A stretch of 64,000 nt of DNA from Caenibius sp. WL (GCF_019803445.1 NZ_CP081844.1:1190501-1254500); one strand, 5' to 3'; shown: positions 51,859 through 61,724, counted from the first letter of the stretch. Program-made: numbers and translations. Notes: a model not told the origin generated them from the sequence alone.

Positions 51859-53685
51859 TCAGCGCCTGAGACCGGCAGCTATCGCCGCGGGCACTTTCAC
51901 CGGCATTTCCAGCAGCACCTGCCCCATGGACTTGGCCGCCGGATCGAATCTGGGGGACATGTTGATCCCGCCGCCCTGCGCATCGTGCACCACGAAATTG
52001 AGCGCGTGGAAACCGGGCGCTTCGTAGGCATCCACGCGCCGGTCGGCCGGATTGTCGAACTGGTGGCGATACCATTCGGCCACCGCCTGCGGGGTGAGGC
52101 TGGCGCGGATATAGGGCAGGTATTCCGGCCGGCGCGCGATCACGCCGACATTGAACAGGCGGCCCTTGTCGCCGCTGCGCGCCCAGGCAAGATCGATCAG
52201 GCGCACCTCCACCGCCGCGTCCGTGGGCGCCTCGGCGGAAGGGGGGGCGGGCAGCGGGGCGGCCATCGCCGGATCGTATCCCGCGATGAAGCGGTCGGCG
52301 AAGCCGATATCGCGCCCGTCCAGCGTGACCTGCGCGGGCACTTGCTGCTTGTCCATCAGGAACAGGAACATCTCCGTCAGCGGGATGGCGCGCGGCGCGG
52401 CGATGATCGGGGCGATGGAAGTGCCCACCGCCATGTTCATGATCGCGGTCGACTGTTCGCGGCTGAACAGCGCGGCGGCGGCCGGATCGTCATGGTCGAC
52501 GATGATCTTCAGCAGCACTTCGCGCGGGTTCAGGGGGCGGGCGCTGTCGGCGAAGCTCGCTTCGGTGCCGATCACTTCGACATGCGTGCGCGACCATTCG
52601 GGCCAGTTGCGATCCCGCAGCATGGCCGACGTGCGCTTCAGCAGTTCCTCCGCCGTGCGCCGCGCCTTGGCCGGGGCGTCGATGCCCACGATCGGGATCA
52701 GCGCGATGGAGCGCCAGCCGGAATCGTATGTGATGCAGACCTTGTACTGGTCGGTCGGCGGATAGCCTTTGACCCCGGTCATCCGCACGCGGTTTTCGCC
52801 CACCTGCTCCAGCTTTACCTGGCTGAAATCGCACACCACGTCGGGCAGGAAATAGGCTTGCGGATCGCTAACTTCGTAAAGCAACTGTTCCGCCACCGTG
52901 CCCACGGAGACAAGCCCGCCGGTGCCTTCCGGCTTGGTGATGACACAGCTTCCGTCCGCGCGGCATTCGCCCACGGGGAAACCGATATTGGCCCAGTCGG
53001 GCACGTCCTGCCAGTCGGTGAACGTGCCGCCGGTCGCCTGCGTTCCGCATTCGAGCAGGTGCCCCGCGGCGGAGCCTGCCGCCAGCAGATCGTAATCGTC
53101 TTCCTTCCAGCCGAATTCGTGGATCAGCGGGCCCAGGATCAGCGCGCTGTCGACCACGCGGCCGGTAATCACCACATCCGCCCCGGCGTCGAGCGCGGCG
53201 GCGATGGGGAACGCGCCGAGATAGGCGTTGATGCTGCCGATCTTGCCTTCGGGGAAGGGGATGTCGTTGAACATCTCGCGCGTGCCCGCCGCGCGCAGAC
53301 CGGGCACCATGGCATCGATATCGTCGCCCGTGACCACGCCGACCCTGATATCCAGATTGGCTTCGCGCCCGCGCTGGCGGATCAGTTCGGCCAGCCCTTC
53401 GGGATTCATCCCCCCCGCGTTGGACACGACCTTGATCCCCCGGCTTTTCAGTTCGGCGAGATAGGGGCCGATATGCAGGTCGACGAAATCGGCGAGGAAG
53501 CCGGAACGCGGATCGGCCTCTTTCAGCCGCCGCATCAGCCCCATGGCCCCTTCGCCCAGATAATCGAACGCGAGATAGTGGAGACCGGGCACGGCCAGCA
53601 GTTGCGGCACCGCGATCAGGCTGTCATTCAACGCGCCCGATGCCCCGGCGATGCGTACGATCTTGTCTGTGCTGCTGCCTGTCAT
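51859..53685 (-). CDS. AtuA-family acyclic terpene utilisation-like protein
   Basis: A 608-residue protein. Residues 1-450 are the DUF1446 (AtuA) domain: VRIAGASGALNDS, LHYLAFDYLGE, VSNAGGMNPEGLAE, DAGADVVITGRVVDSAL and LLECGTQATGG. Residues about 500-600 are the AtuA-like ferredoxin-fold domain (LAWARSGDKGRLFNVGVIA), often encoded separately but fused here. AtuA is the first gene of the citronellol/geraniol pathway cluster in Pseudomonas, with unclear biochemistry. Coq4-like B lies downstream and an MmyB-like regulator is divergent. It suggests degradation of a branched or terpenoid acid. Confidence 0.85.
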   Translation of the reverse strand: MTGSSTDKIVRIAGASGALNDSLIAVPQLLAVPGLHYLAFDYLGEGAMGLMRRLKEADPRSGFLADFVDLHIGPYLAELKSRGIKVVSNAGGMNPEGLAELIRQRGREANLDIRVGVVTGDDIDAMVPGLRAAGTREMFNDIPFPEGKIGSINAYLGAFPIAAALDAGADVVITGRVVDSALILGPLIHEFGWKEDDYDLLAAGSAAGHLLECGTQATGGTFTDWQDVPDWANIGFPVGECRADGSCVITKPEGTGGLVSVGTVAEQLLYEVSDPQAYFLPDVVCDFSQVKLEQVGENRVRMTGVKGYPPTDQYKVCITYDSGWRSIALIPIVGIDAPAKARRTAEELLKRTSAMLRDRNWPEWSRTHVEVIGTEASFADSARPLNPREVLLKIIVDHDDPAAAALFSREQSTAIMNMAVGTSIAPIIAAPRAIPLTEMFLFLMDKQQVPAQVTLDGRDIGFADRFIAGYDPAMAAPLPAPPSAEAPTDAAVEVRLIDLAWARSGDKGRLFNVGVIARRPEYLPYIRASLTPQAVAEWYRHQFDNPADRRVDAYEAPGFHALNFVVHDAQGGGINMSPRFDPAAKSMGQVLLEMPVKVPAAIAAGLRR

Positions 53686-53738
53686 GCCTGTTCCTGTCCC
53701 CTATGCGGCGCATCGCCGTTGCGGCGCTCTTGCAGGCA

Positions 53739-53769
53739 CTGTGTAGTCGGCCGGGCCAAGGCTGTGTAG
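53739..53769. promoter_or_regulatory. Direct repeats upstream of the MmyB-like regulator
   Basis: CTGTGTAG occurs at 53739-53746 and again at 53762-53769, 23 bases apart, in the divergent gap between atuA-like and regulator genes. Two helical turns between copies suits a tandemly bound regulator. Confidence 0.45.
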
Positions 53770-53785
53770 AGTGCGAAGCGAGCCT

Positions 53786-54673
53786 ATGACTGAGAGTGTC
53801 AGCCTGACCGGAAACCGCACCGCCGCAGCGGAAAAATGGCGGCGCAGCGAACTGGCGATGTTCCTGCGCTCCCGCCGCGCGCGCCTCTCGCCCGCGGAGC
53901 ATGGACTGGCGGAAACCCGCCGTCGCCGGACCAGCGGCCTCAGGCGGGAGGAAATGGCGATGCTGCTCGATGTGTCGGTTTCCTGGTACACCAAGCTGGA
54001 ACAGGGGCTGGCGGTGTCCGCTTCGCCCCGCCTGCTGGGCCGGATCGCCGATGTCCTGCTGCTGTCGCCGGTGGAGCGCGAACAGCTCCTGCGGCTGGCG
54101 CTGGAAGACCCGGGCAGCCAGGTTGCCGGCCTTGCCATTCCGGGCGATGCCGCCGGGGTGATGGCCTCGGTGCAGGCCATCATCGATGCGATGCACTATG
54201 CCCCGGCGTTCCTGCTCACCGCACGGGCGGACTATATCGCCTGCAACCGCGCCGCGCGTGCGTTCTTCGGCGATTTCGAAAGCTTTCCGGGGCAGGGCAA
54301 CCAGTTGATCGCGCTGTTCCTCGACGATGCGGTGCGCCGCGTCCTGCCCAACTGGCGCGAATCCGCCCGTATCCAGGTGGCGATGTTCCGCACCGGCTTT
54401 GCCCGCGCCATGCACGATCCCCGGTGGCAGGATCTGGTGGCCACGCTGCTGGAAAAAAGCCAGGAATTCCGCGCGCTGTGGGAAGATTACGAGCTGCCTT
54501 CGGGCACTTCGCGCGATCTCGATTACCATCTGCCCAACGGCGAACAGGGCCATTTCCGCCATTTCACCTTTTTCGCCGACCTCGACGGGCAGTTCCGGGT
54601 GGAAGTGTTCAACCCGATCGGCGAGGCCACGCTGCAATGGATGATCGGCTGCGTCGACGGTTATCGCGGCTAG
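53786..54673 (+). CDS. XRE-type regulator with MmyB-like ligand-binding domain
   Basis: A 295-residue protein from ATG 53786; a GTG 15 bases upstream is an alternative. The N-terminal HTH (LAMFLRSRRARLSP ... GLRREEMAMLLDVSVSWYTKLEQG) is followed by an MmyB-like PAS-related domain (PAFLLTARADYIACNRAARAFFGDF; WEDYEL; FFADLDGQFRVEVFNP). Such proteins regulate neighbouring catabolic genes and may bind fatty acids or similar ligands. It is divergent from the AtuA gene and convergent with the large TonB receptor. Confidence 0.88.
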   Translation: MTESVSLTGNRTAAAEKWRRSELAMFLRSRRARLSPAEHGLAETRRRRTSGLRREEMAMLLDVSVSWYTKLEQGLAVSASPRLLGRIADVLLLSPVEREQLLRLALEDPGSQVAGLAIPGDAAGVMASVQAIIDAMHYAPAFLLTARADYIACNRAARAFFGDFESFPGQGNQLIALFLDDAVRRVLPNWRESARIQVAMFRTGFARAMHDPRWQDLVATLLEKSQEFRALWEDYELPSGTSRDLDYHLPNGEQGHFRHFTFFADLDGQFRVEVFNPIGEATLQWMIGCVDGYRG

Positions 54674-54701
54674 GCGATAGCAGGATCGATCGGGCAAAAG
54701 A

Positions 54702-54735
54702 AACCGGGATGGAAGGCTGTCCTCCCACCCCGGTT
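54702..54735 (-). terminator. Terminator of the large TonB receptor gene
   Basis: A 15-bp stem with two G-U pairs (minus strand AACCGGGGTGGGAGG against CCTTCCATCCCGGTT), loop ACAG, followed by TCTTTTG. A second small hairpin GGAATCA/TGATTCC (54736-54751) lies between it and the stop codon. Confidence 0.78.
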
Positions 54736-54753
54736 GGAATCATGTGATTCCGA

Positions 54754-57729
54754 TCAGAACAGTTTGTCGAACTTCGCTTCCACACCCAGGTAGAAGAACC
54801 GGCCGACCGCATCGATCGGATAAGCGATCGAGCCATAAGCAGGCTTTTCGTTGGTGAAATTGCGCACCCCGCCAAACAGGGTGAAGCGGTCTTCGAAATC
54901 GTAGCTGGCATAAATGTCATGCTTCCACATGGCCTTATAGTCCAGATACTTGCGTGCTGCGATATCGGGATCCCCCGCCCGGTCGACCAACTCGTAGCGT
55001 TGAGTCTTGTCGAACCACGTCAACCCGTAATTGAGGGTGAACGGTCCCTTATTCCAGGTCGCATCAAGCGAAGCCTGATACTTCGGCTTGCGCACTTCGC
55101 CACGGTCGTTATCGACTTCCGCCCCTGGCGTGGCGATGAATTCGAGCTTGTCGAGATACCCGCCTACGAAGCGGAAATTGAAGTTGCCCATCGTTTCGGT
55201 CGGAATGATGTAGTCGATCGAAACATCCAAGCCTGCACTGCGGAAACGCGCAACGTTGCGCGGCATGCGTGTAAAGCTGGTAATGCGTCCGGTCCCTTGC
55301 TGCCGGACGATGGCATTGCAGAACTGGTTGTCGAGCGACGGTTGATCGACGCAAAGTTCGGCCAGTTCCTGCGGATCGGCGGTCGTGATCGCATTCGTCA
55401 GGCGAATGTCATACCAATCGAACGCCATGCGCAGGCGCGGGGCGGGTTGGAGCACGATCCCGGCGGTCCAGGTCTTGGCCTTTTCTTCGCGAACATCGGG
55501 ATTGCCGCCTGAAGTGCCGGTGACCGTGGCGCTGTTGGGATCGATGAAACCACCCGGATTGGCGACGCCAAGGCTGCTGAGCAGCGCCGCGCAGTTCGCG
55601 GCGCGGCTGGCCGTACCGTTGTTGAGCTGCGAAACATCGCAAGGGTCTTCGAGCGGTTGGAAATCCTGCGACGCCGCACCGAATAGTTCGCCGATGTTCG
55701 GCGCGCGCACGGCTTGCGAGTAAGTGCCGCGAAAACTGATTGCGTCATTGACGGCCCAAAGGCCGTTGACTTTCCAGGTGGTTGTCGATCCGATCGTTGA
55801 ATAGTCGGAGTAGCGCAAGGCACCGCCGACGGACAATTCCTTGGCCCACGGCTTGTCCGTGATCAGCGGGATGTACAGTTCGCCATAGACTTCCCAGACA
55901 TCGTACTTGCCACTTTCCGGCAGCAGCTGGTTCATGAAGGTCAACCCTTCCTGGACCAGCTTGTCGGGGTTCGACTTACTCTTTTCCTTGCGATATTCCC
56001 CGCCGACCGCGAAGCGCACCGGCCCGGCGGGCAATTCGAACAGTTGCCCCATGTCGCCGCTGATGGTGCCGCTGATAACGTGCTGGGTCAGTTTCGCGCG
56101 ATCGATCGTATCGACCGAAATCCAGTTGATCGCCTGCTGCGAAGGCGATCCCTCGCCGAAAATATTGAGCGGCACACATTCGTTGGGCGAGAAAGTCAGT
56201 GCTCCCGTCGGAGAGCGGCTGCTGTTGAAAGTGGGATAGGGTTGATAGGATGCCCCTTCCTGCGTGATGCGGCAAACCGGATTGCCGGCGCCATCCTTGA
56301 CCACGTCGATCGCATTGAAGAAGCGGTCATTGTATTGGTTGCCGATCGTGCGGTTCCACACCTTGGTCTGACCATACGTGTAGGACAGGTCATAGCGCAT
56401 ATGGGAGTTGATCTCCCCATCAACGCCAATGACCGTGCGGATGGTTTCGCGCTTCAGCCGTTCGCCGCGAACCCCGAGATCGAAATTGTCGCGATTCATC
56501 AGGACGCCATCGGGCAAGTCCATTTCGAATGCGCCCGCCGCACCACCGGGGATGACCTGGGATCGGACGGAATCAGGCATGAATGGGTTGTCTGCGCTCA
56601 GGTAATTGTAGAAATCGAAAGTCGGCTGGCTGAGCGAGCGCGACCGGATGTTGGCATATTTGCCTTCGGCATAGAGGCGTGCGGAAGGGCTGAATTCATA
56701 TGAGAACAGCGCATTGACGACATGCCTTTCGGTCGCGGGAATCAGATCGCCGACATAGTCGGCGGTCGGTGTGCCGGAACCGCCCTGTTGATAGTAGGGC
56801 GGGACAAACGTGCCAGGGTCGAAAGCCGATCCGTTGGCATTGAGATCGGGCATGCCATCGAAATCGAGATCGATCCCGCCGCCACGGGCACTGTCAAAAA
56901 AGCGGACATCGCGGAGAGGCACGTAGTCGGGTAGGTTCGGATCGTCGTCCAGATCGTTGGGATTGCGATTGAACGTGACACGGTTCTTCCCGCACAAGTA
57001 TTTGCGATCACACGCCTTCAGCCGGTTTTCTTTGCTGTATTCGTACGCCACGGCGATGTTGCCACGGCCGTCGGCAAAGTTCTTGCCTGCGGTGAGGGAA
57101 AGATTGAGTTCGTCCGCGTCCCCTTTCTGGGAAAGCCCGTAACGGGCACGGGCCTTAAGGCCTTCGAAATCGCGCTTCATGATGAAGTTGACGACACCGG
57201 TCACGCCATCCGCGCCGTAAATTGCGGATTCCCCGCCGGTCACCACATCGACGCGATCGATCAGATCGGTCGGGATCGTGTTGATATCGACGGAAGCGGT
57301 GCCCGGCAACGCGGATACGTGGCGGCGGCCGTTAATCAGAACCAGCGTGCGATCAACGCCGAGATTGCGCAGATCAAGCAGGTTGAGCCCGGTCGAACCG
57401 ATAAAGGCGTCGGCACTGGCGCCCGACAGCATGCCTCGCGTGCCTGACCCGATCAGAGCCGGAATACGGGTGAGGTACTGGGTGATATTGGTTTCGCCCG
57501 ATTTCTGGATCGTATCCGCGGTCACGGCCACGACCGGGCTGGGCGATGTGTAGTTCGGCAGGATGATGCGCGTGCCGGTGACGACAATCTCGTTCAGGTC
57601 CGGCTCAGGTTGGGTGTCCGAGGAAGTCGGTGCAGTTGAATCTTGTGCATAGGCGGGCATATTGCCCAGTGCTGCGAGAATGGTGGCGGACGAAGCGAGA
57701 AGAAGCCTCTTGGTGGCAGTCGTCTTCAT
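54754..57729 (-). CDS. Large TonB-dependent receptor
   Basis: A 991-residue receptor with a signal peptide (to about 28, AYAQD), a TonB-box-like LNEIVVTGTRI, and a plug (TQYLTRIPALIGSGTRG; IDRVDVVTGGESAIYGADGVTGVVNFIMKRDFEG). The long barrel ends in Phe (EAKFDKLF). The plug with repeated G-S-G-T-R-G and VVTGGESAIYGADGVTGVVNF is typical of sphingomonad and Caulobacter receptors for plant polymers, lignin-derived or other organic compounds. The substrate probably relates to the AtuA/Coq4-like B module, but this is inferred from proximity. A palindrome lies upstream at 57777 and a strong terminator follows. Confidence 0.92.
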   Translation of the reverse strand: MKTTATKRLLLASSATILAALGNMPAYAQDSTAPTSSDTQPEPDLNEIVVTGTRIILPNYTSPSPVVAVTADTIQKSGETNITQYLTRIPALIGSGTRGMLSGASADAFIGSTGLNLLDLRNLGVDRTLVLINGRRHVSALPGTASVDINTIPTDLIDRVDVVTGGESAIYGADGVTGVVNFIMKRDFEGLKARARYGLSQKGDADELNLSLTAGKNFADGRGNIAVAYEYSKENRLKACDRKYLCGKNRVTFNRNPNDLDDDPNLPDYVPLRDVRFFDSARGGGIDLDFDGMPDLNANGSAFDPGTFVPPYYQQGGSGTPTADYVGDLIPATERHVVNALFSYEFSPSARLYAEGKYANIRSRSLSQPTFDFYNYLSADNPFMPDSVRSQVIPGGAAGAFEMDLPDGVLMNRDNFDLGVRGERLKRETIRTVIGVDGEINSHMRYDLSYTYGQTKVWNRTIGNQYNDRFFNAIDVVKDGAGNPVCRITQEGASYQPYPTFNSSRSPTGALTFSPNECVPLNIFGEGSPSQQAINWISVDTIDRAKLTQHVISGTISGDMGQLFELPAGPVRFAVGGEYRKEKSKSNPDKLVQEGLTFMNQLLPESGKYDVWEVYGELYIPLITDKPWAKELSVGGALRYSDYSTIGSTTTWKVNGLWAVNDAISFRGTYSQAVRAPNIGELFGAASQDFQPLEDPCDVSQLNNGTASRAANCAALLSSLGVANPGGFIDPNSATVTGTSGGNPDVREEKAKTWTAGIVLQPAPRLRMAFDWYDIRLTNAITTADPQELAELCVDQPSLDNQFCNAIVRQQGTGRITSFTRMPRNVARFRSAGLDVSIDYIIPTETMGNFNFRFVGGYLDKLEFIATPGAEVDNDRGEVRKPKYQASLDATWNKGPFTLNYGLTWFDKTQRYELVDRAGDPDIAARKYLDYKAMWKHDIYASYDFEDRFTLFGGVRNFTNEKPAYGSIAYPIDAVGRFFYLGVEAKFDKLF

Positions 57730-57776
57730 ATTTTTGCCCCTCGATGAAGTCGGAAATGGTTGTATTGCAACGGGAC

Positions 57777-57795
57777 ATTGACGGTTCCTGTCAAT
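57777..57795. promoter_or_regulatory. Palindrome in the TonB receptor promoter
   Basis: ATTGAC-GGTTCCT-GTCAAT, 48 bases before the receptor ATG. On the minus strand it includes TTGACA, a possible -35 element, so a bound regulator would cover the promoter. The rest of the 252-base gap (57730-57981) shows no gene. Confidence 0.45.
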
Positions 57796-57981
57796 CTCGA
57801 CACGAAACTTGAACGCAATTGTCTTGCCGCCTGTAACTGTCTTGCAACAACTTTGCCGTTTTTGACTAAGAAATGAATTTCATTAGCAAATTCGTCGTCA
57901 CTTTCCGGGACACCGCTTCGGGCGATGCCGTTTGCCGCATGTCTTCCGTGAATCGGAAATGTACCCTGCCGGGCTACCTTC

Positions 57982-60498
57982 TCACCCCTTCACCGGCAGC
58001 GCATAGGCCACCAGCGCGTCGCTGATCGGGGTTTCCATGAAGTGGTGGCCGCCGGCCATCACCACCACGAATTGCCGCCCGCCCTGTTCGTAAGTCATGA
58101 CATTGGCCTGCCCGCCGCCGGGGAGGACATCGCTCCACACCGTTTCGCCGGTGCGGATGTCGATGGCGCGGATCAGGTTGTCGGTCGTGCCGGCGATGAA
58201 GATCAGCCCGCCCGCCGTCACCACCGCGCCGCCGTTGTTGGGCGTGCCGATGCTGAACGGCAGGCCGAGGCCAATCCCCCACGGGCCGTTGGCGCGGGCG
58301 GAGCCGAACGGGCGGTCCCAGATCGTCTTGCCCGTCAGCATGTCGATGGCGCGGATGCCGCCATAGGGGGGCTGTTTGCACAGCAGCCCGGTGAGGCCGA
58401 GCCGCCAGCCCGCGTTGACATTCACCGCATAGGGCGTGTCCGCCTGCGGATCACCCATCCCTTCGGCCTTGTTGCCGCCCTGGTTGCCATCGGGCCCGCG
58501 CGGCTTCCAGCCGCGCCGGTCGGCTTCCTTGCGCGGGACCAGCTTGTTGCGGTTGGGCATGTCGTTGTAATTGGCGACGATCACGCCGTGCACCGGATCG
58601 ATGGCGACCGAGCCCCAGTCCGATCCGCCGTTGTAGCCGGGATATTGCAGCCACGGCCGGTCGGCCTGCGGCGGGGTGTAATACCCCTGATAGACCGAAC
58701 GGCGATACTGGATGCGGCAGATCATCTGGTCGATCGGGCTCATCCCCCACATATCGCTTTCGGCCATGTTGGGCTGACGCAGCGAATTGAACTGCGAATG
58801 CGGCTGGGTCGGGCTGCGCAGATCGGGTTCGAGCCCGCTTGTCGGCGCCTTGGCTTCCTTCACCCCGTGGAGCGGCTGCCCGGTGCGGCGGTCGAGCACG
58901 AAGATTTCCCCCTGCTTGGAGGGGAGGATCACCGCCGGGGTGCCGTCGCGCAGGTTGACCAGCGTCGGCTGGCTGCCAAGGTCATAGTCCCACACGTCCA
59001 TCCGCACTGTCTGGAACCGCCATACCGGGCGGCCCGTGGTCGCATCGAGCGCCACCAGCGAGGAGGAGAATTCGTTCTCCTGCGACGTGCGGTGGCGGCT
59101 GAGATAATCGACCGCCGCATTGCCGGTGGGGACATAGACCAGCCCCAATTGTTCGTCGGCGCTGGCGGTGGTCCACATGTTGGGCGTGCCGCGCGTGTAC
59201 TGTTCGCCCGGTTCGGGCGGGGTGGTCTTGCCCGGCCGCCCCATGTCCCACGCCCAGGCGAACGCGCCGGTTTCGGCATTGAACGCCTGGATCACACCGG
59301 AGGGGGCATAGCGCGTCTGCCCGTCGAGCACCTGATGCCCGGTGACGATATTGCCGCGCACGATCACCGGCGGGGCGGTGATCGAAATCATGCCCGGATA
59401 GACGGTGCCCATACCCTGCTTGATATCCACCTGCCCGTTGAGCCCGAAATCGGCGCAGGGGCGCCCGTCGGCGGCGTCGACCGCGATCAGCCGCCCATCC
59501 AGCGTGCCTTCGATGATCCGCAGATCGCAGGCGCGCGCGGGCTGCAGGGATGTGGGGCCGAAACTGCGCAGCGGCGGCGTGGCTGCCTGCGGTGTGGCTG
59601 CCCGGGCCGAAGCCAGCTGCACGCCCGGCGTGCCGGTGGCCGAACTCATGTCCCCCCGGCGATAGGCGGTCACGCCGCGGCAGGAGGCGGAATAGGGGAT
59701 GGCCCGGTCCGAAACCTTGGGATCGTAGCGCCAGATTTCCTTGCCGCTGGCGGCATCGAGCGCGAGCAGGATATTGCGCGCTGTGCAAAGATAGAGCCGG
59801 TCGCCGATCTTGATCGGAGTGGTTTCCGCCGCATACTTGCCGACACCCGCCCCGCTGGGCAGATCGCCGGTATGCGCGGTCCACGCGACTGTGAGCTTCG
59901 AAGCGTTCTTGGGCGTGATTTGGTCCAGCGTGGAATAGCGCTGCCCGGCCTGCGTGCCGCCCCATGCGGGCCAGTCGGTGCCCACGGCATCGTTGCCCGC
60001 CGCCATGCGCAATTCTTCGGGGAAGGGGCTGCGCGGCCCGCCCGGTTGCAGCGCCGCCGCGCCGATCAGGATGACGGCGAGCAGGCCCACGGCCCCCGCC
60101 GCGCCCAATCCGGCATTGCGCCATGATGTGCGATGCCGGTCGAGCAGCGGCGCGAACAGCAGCAACAGGGCGAGCAGCACGGTGGGGCCGACCAGGCGCG
60201 GGATCAGCGCCCAGGGGTTGGCACCGCTTTCCCACAGGGCCCACACCACGGTCGCCGCATAGACCGCCGCATAGATCCACGTCCCCAGCCGGTTGCCGCG
60301 CAACAGGAACCAGGCAGAGGCCAGCAGGCCGAGCCCGGCAAGGACATAGTAGAGCGAGCCGCCGACCACGGCGAGCCATATGCCGCCGATAGTGAGAATC
60401 AGCCCGATAGCCGCGAAAATCGCGCCCAATACCAATGCTGCGAGGGGGATATTGTGGAAGAACCGCGCGCGCGATTGCCCAGTGGCTGCTTCTTGCAT
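57982..60498 (-). CDS. Membrane-bound PQQ-dependent dehydrogenase (glucose/quinate/shikimate family)
   Basis: An 838-residue protein from ATG 60498 behind GGGGAGC. About five membrane helices occupy residues 15-150 (LVLGAIFAAIGLILTIGGIWLAVVGG and others). A long periplasmic beta-propeller follows: WPAWGGTQAGQRYSTLDQITPKN, GDRLYLCTARNILLALDAASGKEIW, and repeated propeller W-motifs such as TGRPVWRFQT. This is the architecture of membrane glucose and quinate/shikimate dehydrogenases, which pass electrons to ubiquinone. The specific sugar or cyclic polyol cannot be read from sequence. PQQ synthesis genes are not in the window. Confidence 0.9.
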   Translation of the reverse strand: MQEAATGQSRARFFHNIPLAALVLGAIFAAIGLILTIGGIWLAVVGGSLYYVLAGLGLLASAWFLLRGNRLGTWIYAAVYAATVVWALWESGANPWALIPRLVGPTVLLALLLLFAPLLDRHRTSWRNAGLGAAGAVGLLAVILIGAAALQPGGPRSPFPEELRMAAGNDAVGTDWPAWGGTQAGQRYSTLDQITPKNASKLTVAWTAHTGDLPSGAGVGKYAAETTPIKIGDRLYLCTARNILLALDAASGKEIWRYDPKVSDRAIPYSASCRGVTAYRRGDMSSATGTPGVQLASARAATPQAATPPLRSFGPTSLQPARACDLRIIEGTLDGRLIAVDAADGRPCADFGLNGQVDIKQGMGTVYPGMISITAPPVIVRGNIVTGHQVLDGQTRYAPSGVIQAFNAETGAFAWAWDMGRPGKTTPPEPGEQYTRGTPNMWTTASADEQLGLVYVPTGNAAVDYLSRHRTSQENEFSSSLVALDATTGRPVWRFQTVRMDVWDYDLGSQPTLVNLRDGTPAVILPSKQGEIFVLDRRTGQPLHGVKEAKAPTSGLEPDLRSPTQPHSQFNSLRQPNMAESDMWGMSPIDQMICRIQYRRSVYQGYYTPPQADRPWLQYPGYNGGSDWGSVAIDPVHGVIVANYNDMPNRNKLVPRKEADRRGWKPRGPDGNQGGNKAEGMGDPQADTPYAVNVNAGWRLGLTGLLCKQPPYGGIRAIDMLTGKTIWDRPFGSARANGPWGIGLGLPFSIGTPNNGGAVVTAGGLIFIAGTTDNLIRAIDIRTGETVWSDVLPGGGQANVMTYEQGGRQFVVVMAGGHHFMETPISDALVAYALPVKG

Positions 60499-60673
60499 GG
60501 CTTGCTCCCCGGCTGAACACGGCCTTAATGCAACAATGCCTTGTCGCGGATTGCGTTCCACAATTTCCTGTTTTTTCCTGCGGATGGCGTGCCGGATTGG
60601 AATATTGCGCCACCTGCTGGCATGGGTGGGCGCAATGGGATAGCGTGCCGCGAAACGGCGATCTGGAGGGCGC

Positions 60674-61156
60674 ATGACGGTTGAGGAACGATTGGCGGCG
60701 CTGGAGGCGCGCTTGCAGGCGGCCGAGGATGAACTGGCGATCATGCGCCTGCTGGCGAGCTACGGCCCGCTGGTGGATAGCGGGCAAAGCGAAGCGGCGG
60801 CGGCGATGTGGATCGCGGGCGGCACTTACGATTATTCCGGCGGCGCCGTGGCCCATGCGCCCGGTGGGCTGATCGCCGCCTATGAAGGGCCAGAGCATCA
60901 GGGGCTGATTGCCGATGGCTGTTCCCACCTCACCGCGCCGCCGCGCATCACGCTGCTGGGCGACCGGGCCGAAGCGCTTGCCTATTCCTACGTCGCCCGG
61001 CGGCGCGATGGCGAATGGTTCCTCTACCGCGCGGCGATCAACCGCTGGCAACTGGTGCGCACCCCGGCAGGCTGGCGGATCGAAAACCGCACCAACCGCT
61101 TGCTCGAAGGGACGGAGGATTCCTACGCCGTGATGCGGGAGGGATCGGCGGTTTAA
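60674..61156 (+). CDS. SnoaL/NTF2-like protein
   Basis: A 160-residue protein starting TVEERLAALEARLQAAEDELAIMRLLASYGPLVDSGQ, the helix-rich opening of SnoaL-like (NTF2-fold) proteins found in catabolic clusters, followed by strands and RIENRTNRLLEGTEDSY. The conserved Y-x-P-x-V-D-x-G segment fits the dehydratase/isomerase branch. No catalytic residue can be assigned with confidence. It is divergent from the PQQ dehydrogenase (175 bases between starts) and stands alone. Confidence 0.7.
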   Translation: MTVEERLAALEARLQAAEDELAIMRLLASYGPLVDSGQSEAAAAMWIAGGTYDYSGGAVAHAPGGLIAAYEGPEHQGLIADGCSHLTAPPRITLLGDRAEALAYSYVARRRDGEWFLYRAAINRWQLVRTPAGWRIENRTNRLLEGTEDSYAVMREGSAV

Positions 61157-61724
61157 GCGGGGCCTGTTTGCGCTTGAGGGAAGGGAGGGGCGGCCTTTTT
61201 CATCCCTCTTTTCCCGCGCCCACTCCCACTCCCACCCTCGCTCGGCCTGAGCCTGTCGAAGGCTGCGCGTAACGGCAGCTCCACCCAGTTCCACCTTCAG
61301 CGCATGGCCTTCGACAGGCTCAGGCCGAGCGGGGTGGGTGGGTGTTTGCCAACGAGCAACGAGACCATGGCTGCCCGATAGGGGACGCAAACTTTCCTAC
61401 ATGCGCGAAATCTGGCTTAACCTGCGCGATGAAGAACCCCGTTTCCACCTATCGCGACCGTTCCCGAAGGCGGAGAGCGGCTTGTGCCGGGCAGGCGCGG
61501 GGCATCCCGTCGCCATTTTACGGTATCATTATACCGTCCCGAAAAGTCACACGGCAAAGGATGCACCGGGCCGCCGGGGCCGGTGGCCCGAGACAGGCCT
61601 ATACTATTGAAGATAATGCGTTTTGTTTCTGCTTTCACCCCGCTCTCACCATCGCGAATACGGGGCCGCCCTCACGCACTTTCGGGCCGTTCTGCGTCAA
61701 CCGCCCCGGCGTATCGCGCGCAGG
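61157..61724. other. Non-coding gap with palindromic repeat and a second palindrome
   Basis: These 568 bases hold no convincing gene. A palindromic repeat occupies 61239-61331 (separate entry). ACGGTAT-CATT-ATACCGT (61520-61537) is a perfect 7-bp palindrome, a possible operator of a gene not recognised here. A GC-rich inverted stretch around 61567-61591 lies near the end of cofC, with no T-run. Confidence 0.5.
61239..61331. repeat. Palindromic intergenic repeat, GAGCCTGTCGAAGG type, copy 2
   Basis: Arms of 25 perfect bases (61239-61263 and 61307-61331) including GGCCTGAGCCTGTCGAAGG, extended by further partial pairing outward. The centre includes GCGCGTAACGGCAGC, matching copy 1 at 51715. 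It lies between the SnoaL-like gene and cofC. Confidence 0.88.

Noticed and set aside
51859-53685. Possible frameshift or split between AtuA and its ferredoxin-fold domain
   Set aside because: The frame is continuous and the linker is reasonable; it is a natural fusion.
58042-60126. A 694-codon plus-strand open frame opposite the PQQ dehydrogenase
   Set aside because: Antisense frame in GC-rich DNA, low-complexity, no domain; the minus strand encodes a clear propeller enzyme.
61338-61610. A 90-codon plus-strand open frame after the second palindromic repeat
   Set aside because: No ribosome site, no recognisable motif, and it runs over a palindrome.
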